From: Clostridium thermobutyricum
GTDB lineage: Bacteria; Bacillota; Clostridia; Ch29
Length of the DNA: 64,000 bases
Direction: 5' to 3'
Assembly (NCBI GenBank): GCA_016842005.1
Contig: JAENYD010000005.1
Span: 62,001-126,000, forward strand
A program made the translations under genes and the position numbers. This document shows positions 19,023 through 29,673 of the stretch, in pieces (the first letter of the stretch is position 1; each line of letters opens with the position of its first letter). Below the pieces are notes generated by a model. That model had not been told where the DNA came from, did not search any database, and worked only from the letters and a program-made list of their open reading frames with translations.

Positions 19023-19736
19023 TTGGACAAGGGGAAACATCAAAAACCCGTTAAAAAGATAAAGACCGATAAAAACAGAAAAATCGAGGCACAAAATGTA
19101 AAAGATTTCGGGACCCAAAATGTGCTGCCATTCAGGTCTAATATTCACTGTCTTACCATAATAGGCCAGATCGAGGGACATATTCTGCTTCCTTCCCAGA
19201 ATAAGGCGACAAAATACGAACATATAATGCCTCAGCTGGTAGCAGTGGAAGAAAACCCGGATATAGAAGGGCTCTTGCTGCTCCTTAATACCGCCGGAGG
19301 TGATGTGGAGGCAGGCCTGGCTCTGGCTGAAATGGTGGCCAGCATTTCCAAACCCAAAGTCTCACTGGTACTTGGAGGAGGCCACAGTATAGGAGTACCC
19401 CTTGCCACTGCCACCGACTGTTCTTTTATTGCCCCTACGGCTACTATGACCATACACCCCATAAGGATGAACGGGCTGGTTATAGGTGTACCTCAAACCT
19501 TCAGATATTTTACAAAAATGCAGCAGAGGATAACCGATTTCATAGTAAATCATTCGGGAATATCCCGGGATACACTGCTGGAATTAATGACAGACACTGA
19601 CGAACTGGCCAACGATATAGGGACCATACTTGTTGGCAGTGAAGCCGTAAAACATGGTATTATCGACAATGTGGGCGGTTTAAGAGACGCAATCCATAAA
19701 TTGCGTCAACTGATTGAGGAAAGGAAAAAACCGTGA
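19023..19736 (+). CDS. tepA: ClpP-like protease TepA
   Basis: ClpP-class serine protease related to B. subtilis TepA, linked there to protein export and spore outgrowth. The 237 residues have a basic N-terminal tail, then the ClpP core: [19 protein letters not shown] (oxyanion region), [11 protein letters not shown] containing the nucleophile Ser, and the active-site His in [10 protein letters not shown]. The start is TTG with GGGAGGA upstream; no ATG lies nearby. The position just before spoIIIE matches Bacillus. Confidence 0.9.
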   Translation: MDKGKHQKPVKKIKTDKNRKIEAQNVKDFGTQNVLPFRSNIHCLTIIGQIEGHILLPSQNKATKYEHIMPQLVAVEENPDIEGLLLLLNTAGGDVEAGLALAEMVASISKPKVSLVLGGGHSIGVPLATATDCSFIAPTATMTIHPIRMNGLVIGVPQTFRYFTKMQQRITDFIVNHSGISRDTLLELMTDTDELANDIGTILVGSEAVKHGIIDNVGGLRDAIHKLRQLIEERKKP

Positions 19737-19775
19737 TATAATTACAGTGACATACAAGTAGAGGGGGCATAGCGT

Positions 19776-20612
19776 TTGAGTATTCTGCAAGCCGTAACCC
19801 TGGGGATCGTCCAGGGACTGACAGAGTTTCTTCCGGTCAGCAGTTCCGGCCATCTGGTATTATTCCAGAACATTATGGGCATTAATATGGAGACCAATAT
19901 TTTTTTTGACGTGATGGTGCATATAGGCACCCTTATTTCAGTACTGGTAGTTTTCTACAACGACATTGCACTTATGGTCAGGGAATTTTTTTTGTTGGCA
20001 GGAGACTTCGTCAGAGGAAGGAAGATTACCAGGGAAGGCAATCCCCACAGGAATATGCTTATTATGATAATAATAGCCACCATTCCCACTGCTGTTATCG
20101 GTATTGCTCTGAATGGTGTGTTTGAAATGCTGTTTTCTTCTGTCCGGGTTGTATCCGTTACCCTGATAATAACAGGTATCCTTCTTTTTGTGGCGGACAG
20201 ACTGGAGGGGACCTATAAGGGGGCCCGGGACATAAAAACCATTGATGCTGTAGTAGTGGGGCTTTTTCAGGGTATTGCCATCACACCGGGTATCTCAAGG
20301 TCAGGGTCCACCATTTTTGCGGGGCTGTTGAGGGGGTTTAACCGGGAACTGGCTACAAAATTCTCCTTCATATTGTCAATTCCCGCCATATCCGGCGCTG
20401 CTTTGCTTGAAGGCAAAGATTTCCTGTTAATGCCATCTTCCGGATACGGCTTTGGCATAACCTTGATAGGTCTGGCAGCGGCGGCAGTGTCAGGAACATT
20501 TGCAATAAAATTTCTTGTTAAACTGCTAATGAGAGGGAAACTGCATTATTTCTCCTACTACTGCTGGGCTGTGGGAACAACAGCTTTTGTGTACAGCTTT
20601 ATTATGCTATGA
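19776..20612 (+). CDS. uppP: Undecaprenyl-diphosphatase UppP
   Basis: Integral membrane phosphatase that recycles undecaprenyl pyrophosphate for cell-wall synthesis and confers bacitracin tolerance. The 278 residues form about eight membrane segments and carry both signatures: [14 protein letters not shown] near the N-terminus and [11 protein letters not shown] in the middle. The start is TTG behind AGAGGGGG, the only candidate that includes the conserved N-terminal helix. Confidence 0.95.
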   Translation: MSILQAVTLGIVQGLTEFLPVSSSGHLVLFQNIMGINMETNIFFDVMVHIGTLISVLVVFYNDIALMVREFFLLAGDFVRGRKITREGNPHRNMLIMIIIATIPTAVIGIALNGVFEMLFSSVRVVSVTLIITGILLFVADRLEGTYKGARDIKTIDAVVVGLFQGIAITPGISRSGSTIFAGLLRGFNRELATKFSFILSIPAISGAALLEGKDFLLMPSSGYGFGITLIGLAAAAVSGTFAIKFLVKLLMRGKLHYFSYYCWAVGTTAFVYSFIML

Positions 20613-20614
20613 AG

Positions 20615-20633
20615 GCGGCTATGCCGCTTTTTT
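20615..20633 (+). terminator. Rho-independent terminator of uppP
   Basis: A GCGGC/GCCGC stem with a TAT loop is followed by six T. It lies over the apparent ATG at 20609, one reason to place the ftsK start further downstream. Confidence 0.8.
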
Positions 20634-20707
20634 GCTGTTTATATAAAAGAGTTTCTGCAACAAGGATTTTGTGTGAAAATGTAGAAGTAAAACCTGGGGT
20701 GATTAGG

Positions 20708-22933
20708 TTGGTCGTAAAAAAAAGAAAGAGGAAAAAGAAAACCGGAAAAATCAAATATGAAATTCTGGCAATAAGTCTGATTGCTGCGGGGATTGTTATT
20801 TTCCTGGGGCTTTATAAAGAATCTACCGGTGTCCTCGGGTATATTATAAAGAATTATCTTTTCGGTGTTTTCGGCCTGGCAGGGTACGGGATTCCTCTAT
20901 TCCTGGTTTTTGCAGGGATTTTCTGTCTCGCCAGGTATGATACAATTGCTGTTGATGCCAGGACCGTATCATTGCTGTTGTTATTCCTGTCAGTTACCAC
21001 ACTTTTGCATATGTCTTCCGGTGAACTGGTACGATACAGGGAAGAGGAGGGCTTCTTGAGAAACCTGCTGGAGAATGCACGGATTGCCTCGGCCTATGGT
21101 CAGGAGCATGTGGGAGGCGGTATCTTAGGCGCCCTGATATCGGTAATAATGATTAAACTGCTGGGAATACTGGTAAGCAAAATATTCCTTATAGCTCTGA
21201 TTATAATATCACTGACCATAGTATCCGACCGCTCACTGATTGCAATTGTATTTGGAATATTTAAAAATATTGTAAAGACGATTATCAATGCCGGTAGAAT
21301 TATATGGGATTTTGTTATGGTTCCAGTTGTTAATGACGATGAAACCGGCGGTACAGAGAAAAAAAAAGAAGACCCCAAAAGGGATGTCCTGGACGAAAAA
21401 ATCAAGATTCTTGATTATACAAGACAATACAGCGGAGCAGAGCAAGCTGCGGCTGCAGAGGAAACGGTCCAGCTAAACCTGTCGAGGCCGAATACAGTAA
21501 GAGAATTTTCGGACTACAGACTTCCAAGCACCTCCCTGTTGAGTTCTTATGAAGGCAAACCCGGGGGCAGCAGGAAAGACCTGATATCAAGCGCTAAAAA
21601 GCTGGAGGAAACCCTTAAAACCTTCGGAGTTGAAGCAAAGGTGATACAGGTGAGTGTGGGTCCTGCCATTACCAGATACGAGATACAGCCAAGTCCGGGG
21701 GTTAAGGTAAGCAGAATTTTGAGGCTGTCTGATGACATAGCCCTGAATATGGCCGCCACTTCGGTAAGAATCGAAGCCCCCATACCGGGTAAATCAGCCG
21801 TTGGGCTGGAAATACCCAATAAAGAAATAATACCGGTTTCACTAAAAGAGATACTGGAAAGCAGTATTTTTCAGAATCACAGTTCAAACATAGCGGTAGC
21901 ACTGGGTAAGGATATAGCAGGCAATCCCGTCATTGCCGATTTAAGCCGGATGCCCCACCTGATGATTGCAGGAGCAACCGGTTCGGGTAAGAGCGTATGT
22001 ATAAACTGTCTTATTTGCAGCCTGCTTTTTAAGGCTTCGCCGGCCCATGTGAAATTAATCATGATAGATCCCAAAATGGTAGAGTTAAACCATTACAATG
22101 ATATTCCCCACCTGCTGGCACCGGTTGTTACCGATCCGAGGAAAGCCACCAATATTCTATACTGGGCTGTTCAGGAAATGCATAACAGGTACAAGGAATT
22201 TTCACAGATAGGCGTCAAGGATATATTCAGGTATAACCAGGTGAAACAGCTGGAAAACAATGATGAATATATGCCTCAGATAGTGGTAATAATTGATGAG
22301 CTTTCAGACCTGATGATGGTCTCTCCTGCGGAAGTGGAGGACAATATCTGCAGACTTGCCCAGATGGCCAGGGCGGCGGGTATCCACCTGGTTATAGCCA
22401 CTCAAAGACCCTCTGTTGACGTGATAACCGGGGTCATCAAAGCCAACATACCCTCCAGGATATCTTTCGCCGTATCATCACAGGTGGACTCCCGCACAAT
22501 ACTGGACATGTCCGGAGCTGAGAAACTGCTGGGAAGAGGGGACATGCTTTATTATCCGGTGGGAATGTCAAAGCCTGTCCGTATACAGGGGGCTATGGTA
22601 GAAGAGGAAGAAGTGGAAAAGGTGGTCTCCTTTATAAAAAAACAGGTAAAAGCGGAATATAGCGAAGAGGTGCTGGAAGCTGCTCAACCGGAGGAATCCG
22701 TTATGGAGGACAGGGACGAGCTTTTGCCCCGGGCAGTTGAAATAGTGGTGGAAAGACAACAGGCATCGGCATCACTGTTGCAAAGAAAACTGAAGGTGGG
22801 ATATGCAAGGGCAGCCCGGATAATAGACCAGCTTGAAGAAAGGGGCATTATAGGCGGTCATGAGGGTAGTAAACCACGGAGGGTTCTGATAAGCAGGGAA
22901 GAACTGGATGACCTTAACAGAGACGGCAGTTGA
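20708..22933 (+). CDS. spoIIIE: DNA translocase FtsK/SpoIIIE
   Basis: Membrane-anchored ATPase that pumps DNA through the closing septum during division and sporulation. The 741-residue product has a Lys/Arg-rich start, four membrane segments (about 15-185), a charged linker, and a RecA-like motor with Walker [14 protein letters not shown], the nearby [17 protein letters not shown], Walker [14 protein letters not shown], and a C-terminal gamma winged helix ([21 protein letters not shown]). TTG 20708 is taken as start: it follows GGGGTGATT and excludes residues overlapping the uppP terminator. FtsK and SpoIIIE functions cannot be told apart from sequence. Confidence 0.95.
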   Translation: MVVKKRKRKKKTGKIKYEILAISLIAAGIVIFLGLYKESTGVLGYIIKNYLFGVFGLAGYGIPLFLVFAGIFCLARYDTIAVDARTVSLLLLFLSVTTLLHMSSGELVRYREEEGFLRNLLENARIASAYGQEHVGGGILGALISVIMIKLLGILVSKIFLIALIIISLTIVSDRSLIAIVFGIFKNIVKTIINAGRIIWDFVMVPVVNDDETGGTEKKKEDPKRDVLDEKIKILDYTRQYSGAEQAAAAEETVQLNLSRPNTVREFSDYRLPSTSLLSSYEGKPGGSRKDLISSAKKLEETLKTFGVEAKVIQVSVGPAITRYEIQPSPGVKVSRILRLSDDIALNMAATSVRIEAPIPGKSAVGLEIPNKEIIPVSLKEILESSIFQNHSSNIAVALGKDIAGNPVIADLSRMPHLMIAGATGSGKSVCINCLICSLLFKASPAHVKLIMIDPKMVELNHYNDIPHLLAPVVTDPRKATNILYWAVQEMHNRYKEFSQIGVKDIFRYNQVKQLENNDEYMPQIVVIIDELSDLMMVSPAEVEDNICRLAQMARAAGIHLVIATQRPSVDVITGVIKANIPSRISFAVSSQVDSRTILDMSGAEKLLGRGDMLYYPVGMSKPVRIQGAMVEEEEVEKVVSFIKKQVKAEYSEEVLEAAQPEESVMEDRDELLPRAVEIVVERQQASASLLQRKLKVGYARAARIIDQLEERGIIGGHEGSKPRRVLISREELDDLNRDGS

Positions 22934-22946
22934 AAGGGGAAGAAGC

Positions 22947-24284
22947 ATGAATGGCAGTGTGTCAGTTGTTTCACTGGGCTGTGCAAAAAATCTGGTTGAC
23001 AGCGAAGTGATGATGGGACTCTTGAAGGAAAAGGGTTTTGTTCCTGTGGAAGATGCAGAAGATGCCGAAGTCATTGTTATCAATACCTGTGCTTTTATTG
23101 AAGATGCCAAGGAGGAATCGGTTGATACCATACTGGAAGCGGCACGCCTGAAAGAAAAAGGAAGGTGCAGGGTCCTTGTGGTAACCGGCTGCCTGTCCCA
23201 GAGATACGGCAAAAAACTGATGAACCAGATACCTGAAATTGATGCAATGCTGGGTACATCCAGCTATCCGCAGATTATCCAAGCAATCCAAAGTGTTTTA
23301 AAGGGTTATAAGGCTTTTAATTTAAAAAAAGCCAGCTATGCCCTACCGGAGAACCTGCCAAGGGTGCAGACAACTCCGGCCTACATGGCATATTTGAAAA
23401 TTGCGGACGGGTGCGATAACCGTTGCAGTTACTGCATTATACCTGCTTTAAGGGGAAAGTACAGGAGCCGGAAAAAGGAGGAAATACTGAAGGAGGCAGT
23501 AAGGCTGGCCGGGAATGGTGTAAAGGAGCTCATTCTGGTAGCCCAGGATACAACCAGATACGGTATGGACCTTTACGGTGAGCCCAGGCTGGGAGAACTG
23601 CTAGAAGAACTCTGTACGATTGACCGATTGAAGTGGATAAGACTGCTTTATTGCTATCCGGACGGCATTGACAGCAGGCTGGTGGAGGTAATAAGAAAAA
23701 ATAAAAAAATATGTAATTATCTCGATGTTCCCATACAGCATATTAATGACCACATATTGCGACAGATGAACCGAAATACTACAGGAGAAAAAATTGAACA
23801 ACTGATAATAAGATTGAAAAAGGATATCCCGGGGCTAATCCTGAGGACTTCCCTCATAGTAGGCTTCCCCGGTGAAAGTCAAAAAGAATTCAAGGACCTG
23901 CTGACCTTCGTAAATAAAGGATATTTTGATCGGCTGGGCGTCTTTCCATATTCCAGAGAGGAGGGCACTCCGGCATTTCATTTAACAAACCGGGTAAGCA
24001 AAGATACTGCCCTGAAAAGACAAAGAAGCATAATGGAAGTACAGCAGTCCATATCCCTGAAAAAAAACCTGGATAAAATAGATAACATCTATGAAGTGCT
24101 GGTAGAAGGAAGAGAAGACGGCATGTATTTTGGTAGAACCTACGGTGATGCCCCGGAGATAGACAATCTGGTTTATTTTTCATCCGCTACTCACTGGGAG
24201 CCCGGGACTTTTGCCCGGGTGAAAGTCGGACAGGCATATGAATATGATCTGATTGGAGAGTGTATCAATGAATCTGGCGAATAG
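22947..24284 (+). CDS. rimO: Ribosomal protein S12 methylthiotransferase RimO
   Basis: Radical-SAM enzyme adding a methylthio group to an Asp of ribosomal protein S12. The 445 residues have an N-terminal MTTase domain with three cluster Cys (LGCAKNLVDSEVM, INTCAF, TGCLSQRYG), the radical-SAM triad CDNRCSYC, and a C-terminal TRAM domain. SLGCAKN rather than the MiaB-type start favours RimO over MiaB, and miaB itself is elsewhere in this window. The ATG at 22947 follows AAGGGGAAG; an earlier in-frame ATG lies inside the spoIIIE gene. Confidence 0.95.
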   Translation: MNGSVSVVSLGCAKNLVDSEVMMGLLKEKGFVPVEDAEDAEVIVINTCAFIEDAKEESVDTILEAARLKEKGRCRVLVVTGCLSQRYGKKLMNQIPEIDAMLGTSSYPQIIQAIQSVLKGYKAFNLKKASYALPENLPRVQTTPAYMAYLKIADGCDNRCSYCIIPALRGKYRSRKKEEILKEAVRLAGNGVKELILVAQDTTRYGMDLYGEPRLGELLEELCTIDRLKWIRLLYCYPDGIDSRLVEVIRKNKKICNYLDVPIQHINDHILRQMNRNTTGEKIEQLIIRLKKDIPGLILRTSLIVGFPGESQKEFKDLLTFVNKGYFDRLGVFPYSREEGTPAFHLTNRVSKDTALKRQRSIMEVQQSISLKKNLDKIDNIYEVLVEGREDGMYFGRTYGDAPEIDNLVYFSSATHWEPGTFARVKVGQAYEYDLIGECINESGE

Positions 24285-24807
24285 ACTGACCATGATAAGG
24301 ATTTTCCTGATCCCGGTTTTTATGCTGCTATTACTGACCCAGATACCTTACGGTGAATATATGGCAGCCGCCGTATTTATTCTGGCGGCATTAACAGACA
24401 GCCTGGACGGATATGTAGCCAGGAAGAGAAAACAGATTACCAAACTGGGCAAGCTTATGGATCCCCTTGCTGACAAGCTGCTTATAGCAGCTGCTTTAAT
24501 TTCCCTCGTTCAGATGGGAAGACTCTCAGCATGGATAGCCACAATAATAATAGCAAGGGAGTTCATGGTGACGGGTCTCAGGAGCATAGCTGCCGCAGAG
24601 GGGAATGTAATCGCCGCAAGCATTTGGGGGAAACTGAAAACAATCTCTCAAATAATAGCTATTGCCGCCATTATTTTAAACAATTTTCCCTTTGAAAAAA
24701 TCGGGGTTCCATTTGCCGATATAATGCTATGGGTGGCGGTAGGTTTAACCATTTATTCTGCCGTTGACTATTTGTACGGATGCAGGAAGCTGTTTAAAAG
24801 CAGTTAG
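24268..24807 (+). CDS. pgsA: CDP-diacylglycerol-glycerol-3-phosphate 3-phosphatidyltransferase
   Basis: Membrane enzyme making phosphatidylglycerophosphate, precursor of phosphatidylglycerol and cardiolipin. The 179 residues have about five membrane helices and the CDP-alcohol phosphotransferase motif (DG-x2-AR-x8-G-x3-D-x3-D) in DGYVARKRKQ followed by GKLMDPLAD. The start lies within the last codons of rimO, with GGAGAG seven bases before the ATG. The rimO-pgsA-cinA-recA order is typical of Clostridia. Confidence 0.95.
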   Translation: MNLANRLTMIRIFLIPVFMLLLLTQIPYGEYMAAAVFILAALTDSLDGYVARKRKQITKLGKLMDPLADKLLIAAALISLVQMGRLSAWIATIIIAREFMVTGLRSIAAAEGNVIAASIWGKLKTISQIIAIAAIILNNFPFEKIGVPFADIMLWVAVGLTIYSAVDYLYGCRKLFKSS

Positions 24808-24850
24808 TAATTATCAACTATGACTTTATCATAATTGATAATTACTAAAA
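24804..24850 (+). terminator. Hairpin terminator after pgsA
   Basis: A perfect 14-bp inverted repeat TTAGTAATTATCAA/TTGATAATTACTAA with a 17-base loop begins in the pgsA stop codon. It is AT-rich and followed by A rather than T, so it could act on either strand. Confidence 0.5.
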
Positions 24851-24872
24851 TAAAAAAAGAAAGGACATCCAT

Positions 24873-26117
24873 ATGACTTCTGAAATCATCTCCATCGGCA
24901 CCGAACTCCTCTTAGGAAACACAATTAATACCAACACTGCCTTCCTGTCCGAACAGCTGGCTGCTCTGGGTATAGACGTATATTATCACACAACGGTAGG
25001 TGATAACCCTAAAAGACTTCAGGACACTCTATATCAGGCCGTCAAACGTTCAGAACTTATTATTACAACCGGTGGCCTGGGTCCAACTGCCGATGATATC
25101 ACAAAGGAAGTAATATGTGAGGCTGCAGGTAAAAGACTTGTCCTCCATAAACCAAGTCTGGACAGGATAGACGCATTTTTCAAACGGATAGGGAAAAGCA
25201 TGTCTCCCAATAATATTAAACAGGCCTATATACCGGAAGATGGTATGGCCGTATACAATCATACAGGAACGGCTCCGGGAATTATCATGGAACTTGATAA
25301 CTGCACAATAATAATGCTCCCGGGCCCCCCCTCCGAGATGGAAACAATGTTCCTGAAAGAAATCAAGCCTTATCTACAGGAAAAGTCTCCATATACCATA
25401 ATATCCCGAACCATAAAGTTTTTCGGTATAGGAGAATCTGCCCTTGAAAGCAAACTGCGGGATATTATCGACCGGCAGTCAGACCCGACCATTGCCACAT
25501 ATGCCGGTGAAGGGGAGGTAAAAGTAAGAATTACCACAAAAACCGTCAGCGGACAGGCAAAACTGTCCGGTCTGGAACAAGTGACCGGGGTTATCAATGA
25601 CAGGGTGGGAGAGTATATATATGCTTACGACGATTTATCCCTGGAGCATATTACGGCGGAACTCCTTATTTCTTCCCCTTACACCCTGTCACTGGCCGAA
25701 TCCTGTACGGGAGGGAGAGTAAGCAGCATGCTCACATCAGTTCCGGGCGTTTCAAAATCTTTTAAAGGAACCATTGTAAGCTACAGCAATGATATAAAAA
25801 CTAACTTGCTCGGCGTTAAGAAAGAAACCCTTGAAACCTATGGAGCCGTCAGCCGTGAAACAGCTATTGAAATGGCAGAAGGGGCAAGAAAAATGTGCAA
25901 TGCCCATATAGGCCTTTCAATAACAGGCATAGCAGGCCCTGATGGACGTACTCCCGACAAACCCGTTGGCCTTGTTTATATCGCTTTATGCACGGCAGAA
26001 GGCTGTGAATGCTTTGAACACAGGTTTGCCGGTGACAGGACCAAAATACAGATATATGCTGCAAAGCATGCAATAAATTATCTGAGAAAATTTCTTGTTA
26101 AACATATCAGGTCATAA
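24873..26117 (+). CDS. cinA: CinA family protein (nicotinamide-nucleotide amidase)
   Basis: Two-domain protein of 414 residues. The N-terminal MoCF/COG1058 domain (IGTELLLGNTINTNT; TTGGLGPTADDITKE; LPGPPSEME) is a likely ADP-ribose pyrophosphatase. The C-terminal CinA domain (LSLAESCTGGRVSSMLTSVPGVS reduced to SLAESCTGG, and ITGIAGPDG) is a nicotinamide mononucleotide deamidase in other bacteria. It is co-located with recA as in Bacillus and streptococci, but recA has its own promoter here. Start ATG after AAAGGA. Confidence 0.95.
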   Translation: MTSEIISIGTELLLGNTINTNTAFLSEQLAALGIDVYYHTTVGDNPKRLQDTLYQAVKRSELIITTGGLGPTADDITKEVICEAAGKRLVLHKPSLDRIDAFFKRIGKSMSPNNIKQAYIPEDGMAVYNHTGTAPGIIMELDNCTIIMLPGPPSEMETMFLKEIKPYLQEKSPYTIISRTIKFFGIGESALESKLRDIIDRQSDPTIATYAGEGEVKVRITTKTVSGQAKLSGLEQVTGVINDRVGEYIYAYDDLSLEHITAELLISSPYTLSLAESCTGGRVSSMLTSVPGVSKSFKGTIVSYSNDIKTNLLGVKKETLETYGAVSRETAIEMAEGARKMCNAHIGLSITGIAGPDGRTPDKPVGLVYIALCTAEGCECFEHRFAGDRTKIQIYAAKHAINYLRKFLVKHIRS

Positions 26118-26135
26118 TTAAAGAAATAATCGAGG

Positions 26136-26163
26136 TTGACAAATATTGTTTATAGGATATAAT
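26136..26163 (+). promoter_or_regulatory. Sigma-A promoter of recA
   Basis: Consensus TTGACA (26136-26141) and TATAAT (26158-26163) with 16-base spacing. It gives recA its own transcript separate from cinA. Confidence 0.85.
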
Positions 26164-26170
26164 TATTATA

Positions 26171-26182
26171 GAACATTTGTTC
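26171..26182 (+). promoter_or_regulatory. LexA operator (SOS box) of recA
   Basis: GAACATTTGTTC fits the Gram-positive LexA core GAAC-N4-GTTC exactly. It lies eight bases after the -10 box, over the expected transcription start, so bound LexA would block recA. The same core occurs in the lexA-yneA region of this window. Confidence 0.88.
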
Positions 26183-26210
26183 TTATTACTTTATGAGGTG
26201 GTGTGGTCTT

Positions 26211-27281
26211 TTGGATAAAGAAAAGCGTAAGGCCTTGGATTTAACTTTAAATCAGATAGAAAAACAGTTTGGAAAAGGTTCTGTTATGCGACTGGGAGAG
26301 AATAAGGCGAACCTCAATATTGAAAGCATCCCAACAGGCGCTTTAAACCTTGATATTGCACTGGGCGTCGGTGGTCTGCCCCGGGGAAGGATAGTGGAAA
26401 TATTCGGCCCGGAAGCCTCGGGTAAAACCACTGTGGCACTCCATGCCATAGCCGAAGCACAAAAATCGGGCGGAAATGCCGCTTTCATTGATGCCGAACA
26501 TGCCCTGGACCCCATATATGCCAGCAACCTGGGGGTGGATATTGACAGCCTGATAGTATCACAGCCTGATACCGGAGAACAGGCCCTTGAGATAGCCGAA
26601 GCCCTCGTACGCTCAGGCGCAATAGATGTAATTGTTATAGATTCTGTTGCCGCCCTGGTGCCAAAAGCAGAAATCGAAGGCGAGATGGGTGACAGCCATG
26701 TTGGACTGCAGGCCCGTTTGATGTCCCAGGCATTGCGAAAGCTGGCCGGCGTTGTCAACAAATCAAAAACTATTGCAATTTTCATAAATCAATTAAGGGA
26801 AAAAGTGGGTGTAATGTTCGGCAACCCCGAGACAACCCCGGGCGGTAGGGCGTTAAAGTTTTATGCTTCTGTCAGACTTGACGTGCGCAGAATAGAAACC
26901 TTGAAACAAGGAGAACAGATGATTGGCAACAGGACGCGGGTAAAAGTGGTGAAGAATAAAGTTGCTCCGCCATTCAGACAGGTTGAATTTGATATAATGT
27001 ACGGTAAAGGTATATCACGGGAAGGCGCCATTCTTGACGGCGCAGTGGATGAAGAAATCATAAGCAAAAGCGGTGCCTGGTATTCTTATGGCGATGTTCG
27101 TCTTGGACAGGGACGCGAGAATGCCAAACAGTATCTTATTGAGAATGAAGACATATGCATTGAAATTGAAAACAAAATCAGGCAGAAGCATGGAATGCCC
27201 CTGAGGGAGAAGCTCAAAGACCAGAATTCCAAACAGGAGAGCAGCAAACAACCCGGGAAAGAAAGCAAAAATACTAAATAA
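26211..27281 (+). CDS. recA: Recombinase RecA
   Basis: Strand-exchange ATPase and activator of LexA self-cleavage. The 356 residues start [20 protein letters not shown] and carry Walker [10 protein letters not shown], Walker [13 protein letters not shown], the L2 loop [17 protein letters not shown] and a Lys/Gln-rich tail. The start is TTG 26211: GAGGTGG is eight bases upstream and the family N-terminus begins there. An in-frame ATG at 26193 lies before the Shine-Dalgarno sequence. It is controlled by the LexA box directly upstream. Confidence 0.98.
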   Translation: MDKEKRKALDLTLNQIEKQFGKGSVMRLGENKANLNIESIPTGALNLDIALGVGGLPRGRIVEIFGPEASGKTTVALHAIAEAQKSGGNAAFIDAEHALDPIYASNLGVDIDSLIVSQPDTGEQALEIAEALVRSGAIDVIVIDSVAALVPKAEIEGEMGDSHVGLQARLMSQALRKLAGVVNKSKTIAIFINQLREKVGVMFGNPETTPGGRALKFYASVRLDVRRIETLKQGEQMIGNRTRVKVVKNKVAPPFRQVEFDIMYGKGISREGAILDGAVDEEIISKSGAWYSYGDVRLGQGRENAKQYLIENEDICIEIENKIRQKHGMPLREKLKDQNSKQESSKQPGKESKNTK

Positions 27282-27283
27282 TT

Positions 27284-27320
27284 AAATTCCCCCTTTAATC
27301 CGAAAAGGGGGAATTTAATA
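27284..27320 (+). terminator. Terminator between recA and recX
   Basis: A perfect 13-bp stem AAATTCCCCCTTT/AAAGGGGGAATTT with a small loop ends in AATTT. It should reduce read-through from recA to recX. Confidence 0.75.
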
Positions 27321-27343
27321 TTACCGATGCGGAGGTGCCGGAA

Positions 27344-27814
27344 ATGAATTTTGATAATCGTGATAATCTTGATGAAGCCAAAAATACTGCCCTTGGGTTT
27401 CTCGGTAGAAGACTGAGAACCGAAAGGGAAGTCAGAATAAAACTGTCTGATCGTTTTAGTGAAAATGTAATAAATGAAGTTATAAAGGATTTAAAACGAG
27501 TTAATCTTATTAACGATGATGAATATGTGGGATGCTTCGTCAGGGACAGGCTGAAGCTTAATCCCTGGGGCAAAAACAGAATAAAGCTGGAACTGGAAAA
27601 AAGGGGTATCTGCCCGGAGGTTATCGAAAACAACCAGGAATTCCAGAATATAAATGAAGAGGAGATAATAAAACACATCATCTTGAAAAAACATAATGAA
27701 TATAACACCAGTATTCCGGCTGAAGACAAAAAACTCAGAGACCTGCTTTATCGAAGGGGATTTGACCCGGATAATATCAATAACACATTAAAACAATTCC
27801 GTGGCAGACATTGA
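27344..27814 (+). CDS. recX: RecA regulator RecX
   Basis: Modulator that caps RecA filaments. The 156-residue product shows the three-helix repeats of RecX: ALGFLGRRLRTEREVRIKL, NLINDDEYVGCFVRDRLK with NPWGKNRIKLEL, and LRDLLYRRGFDPDNI. The ATG at 27344, with GGAGGT seven bases upstream, is preferred over a GTG inside that Shine-Dalgarno region. It lies immediately after recA as in many bacteria. Confidence 0.9.
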   Translation: MNFDNRDNLDEAKNTALGFLGRRLRTEREVRIKLSDRFSENVINEVIKDLKRVNLINDDEYVGCFVRDRLKLNPWGKNRIKLELEKRGICPEVIENNQEFQNINEEEIIKHIILKKHNEYNTSIPAEDKKLRDLLYRRGFDPDNINNTLKQFRGRH

Positions 27815-28060
27815 CAGCTGACACATAGCTGCATTAAACCGGTTTGTTTTTTTCCTGCAGTAGCCTGACGCTATCCTATTATGCCGTTACGCTTGACATA
27901 AATCTTAAAAAAATATAAAATTAATACGAATACGGTAGTATGTAAAATATGTAGAATATAGTAATACCAAGACTTTTGGGGTATAAAGAATAATACATCT
28001 TATTATTGAGCGGAAGCTCGGTTAATTTGTTAAAAACTGAATAGAGGGAGGTGCAATAGT
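27815..28060 (+). other. Non-coding gap before rny
   Basis: The gap is AT-rich with no gene. A sigma-A-like TTGACA occurs at 27893. GTAGAATAT at 27951-27959 matches a sigma-H -10 box but has no good -35 partner. The segment ends in the strong Shine-Dalgarno AGGGAGGTG (28044-28052). Confidence 0.4.
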
Positions 28061-29596
28061 ATTTTTCAACCTATAATTATTGCAGCTATAACAGCTCTGG
28101 TAGCTTTTTTTATAGGATATATTGTGCGTAAGGTTATCGCAGAGTCAAAAATCACAAATGCGGAAGAACTGGCCAAGAAACTTATAGCCGATGGTGAAAA
28201 AGAAGCCGAGACAACCAAGAAAGAATTACTCCTGGAAGCCAAGGAAGAAGTTCACAGGCTCCGCAATGAATTCGAAAAAGAGACCAGGGAAAGAAGAAAC
28301 GAACTTCAGAAGCTGGAAAGACGGCTTATGCAGAAGGAAGAAGCTCTTGACAGGAAAATGGAGACCCTTGAGACAAAGGAAGAAGACCTGAACAAGAGAG
28401 ACGAGGAAATCACCCGGCTCCAGAAGCAGGTTAGTACAGTACTGGAACAGCATAAAAAAGAACTGGAAAAACTATCAGGCCTGACCAGTGAAGAAGCGAA
28501 AGAAATGCTGCTGAATGACATCAGAAAAGAGGTCGAAAAGGATGCGGCCTTAATGATCAAGGAGATAGAAACCGAAACAAAAGAAAAGGCCGATAAAAAA
28601 GCCAGAGAGATCATTAGTTATGCTATTCAGAAATGTGCTGCTGACCATGTTGCAGATACTACCGTTTCCGTAGTTCAATTGCCTAATGATGAAATGAAAG
28701 GACGTATTATTGGTAGAGAGGGAAGAAACATTCGTACTCTGGAAACTTTGACAGGTATTGACCTGATAATTGATGATACCCCTGAAGCGGTTATTTTATC
28801 CGGATTTGACCCCATAAGAAGAGAGACTGCCCGGATAACCCTGGAAAAATTAATTGCCGACGGTAGGATACATCCCGCCAGGATAGAAGAAATGGTGGAA
28901 AAAGCCAAGAAAGAAGTGGAAACCACCATCAGGGAACACGGTGAACAGGCTACCTTTGAAACCGATGTTCACGGACTGCATCCCGAACTGGTACGCTATC
29001 TTGGAAGACTTAATTTCAGAACCAGTTATGGTCAGAACGTGTTGAAGCATTCCATAGAAGTGGCCCATTTGGCCTCGACAATGGCATCAGAACTAGGGGC
29101 TAACGCCAAGCTTGCCAGGAGAGCAGGCCTGCTTCATGACTTAGGTAAAGCCGTAGACCATGAAATGGAAGGAAATCACGTACAGATAGGTGTGAGCATT
29201 GCAAAGAAATTCAGGGAATCAGCCGAAGTAATTCATGCAATAGCTGCACATCATGGAGATATAGAGCCCACAACCATAGAAGCGGTTTTGGTTCAGGCCG
29301 CAGATGCAATATCCGCAGCCCGTCCAGGGGCGAGAAGAGAAACTCTGGAAGCCTATATCAAGAGACTGGAGCAACTTGAAGAAATTGCAGGGTCCTTTGA
29401 AGGGGTTGACAAGTCTTATGCTATTCAGGCTGGAAGGGAAATAAGGATAATGGTTAAGCCAGAGGATATCAATGACACAGATATTGTGCTGATAGCCAAA
29501 AACATATCCAAGCGGATTGAAGAAGAGCTGGATTACCCTGGCCAGATAAAAATCAATGTAATAAGGGAAACACGGGCAATTGAATACGCAAAGTAA
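28061..29596 (+). CDS. rny: Ribonuclease Y, apparently with an AUU start codon
   Basis: Membrane-anchored endoribonuclease that starts mRNA decay. The 511-residue product has an N-terminal membrane helix ([20 protein letters not shown]), a long coiled coil (about 25-200), a KH domain ([15 protein letters not shown]) and an HD domain ([15 protein letters not shown]). ATG, GTG and TTG are all absent between the upstream stop at 28031 and a GTG at 28124, which would delete the membrane anchor. ATT 28061 lies eight bases after AGGGAGGTG and gives the full anchor, so initiation at AUU (as in infC) is inferred. The product identity is certain; only the start is unusual. Confidence 0.93.
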   Translation: MFQPIIIAAITALVAFFIGYIVRKVIAESKITNAEELAKKLIADGEKEAETTKKELLLEAKEEVHRLRNEFEKETRERRNELQKLERRLMQKEEALDRKMETLETKEEDLNKRDEEITRLQKQVSTVLEQHKKELEKLSGLTSEEAKEMLLNDIRKEVEKDAALMIKEIETETKEKADKKAREIISYAIQKCAADHVADTTVSVVQLPNDEMKGRIIGREGRNIRTLETLTGIDLIIDDTPEAVILSGFDPIRRETARITLEKLIADGRIHPARIEEMVEKAKKEVETTIREHGEQATFETDVHGLHPELVRYLGRLNFRTSYGQNVLKHSIEVAHLASTMASELGANAKLARRAGLLHDLGKAVDHEMEGNHVQIGVSIAKKFRESAEVIHAIAAHHGDIEPTTIEAVLVQAADAISAARPGARRETLEAYIKRLEQLEEIAGSFEGVDKSYAIQAGREIRIMVKPEDINDTDIVLIAKNISKRIEEELDYPGQIKINVIRETRAIEYAK

Positions 29597-29597
29597 A

Positions 29598-29621
29598 GAA
29601 AAGGGCGGGAGCCCTTTTTCT
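29598..29621 (+). terminator. Rho-independent terminator of rny
   Basis: AAAGGGC/GCCCTTT stem with a GGGA loop, continuing into TTTTTC. Confidence 0.85.
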
Positions 29622-29673
29622 TTGTCTAAATGCAATCACAGTCAAGACTTGCTTCAAAAATTTCATTAACAAA

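Noticed and set aside
20609-20707. ftsK/spoIIIE starting at ATG 20609
   Set aside because: That ATG overlaps the uppP stop and terminator. The extra residues match nothing in the family, and TTG 20708 has a proper ribosome site.
27951-27959. Sigma-H promoter for rny
   Set aside because: The -10 box GTAGAATAT matches, but no acceptable -35 box lies 11-12 bases upstream.
28124-28126. rny starting at GTG 28124
   Set aside because: It would remove the conserved membrane anchor, and no ribosome site precedes it. The good Shine-Dalgarno points to 28061.
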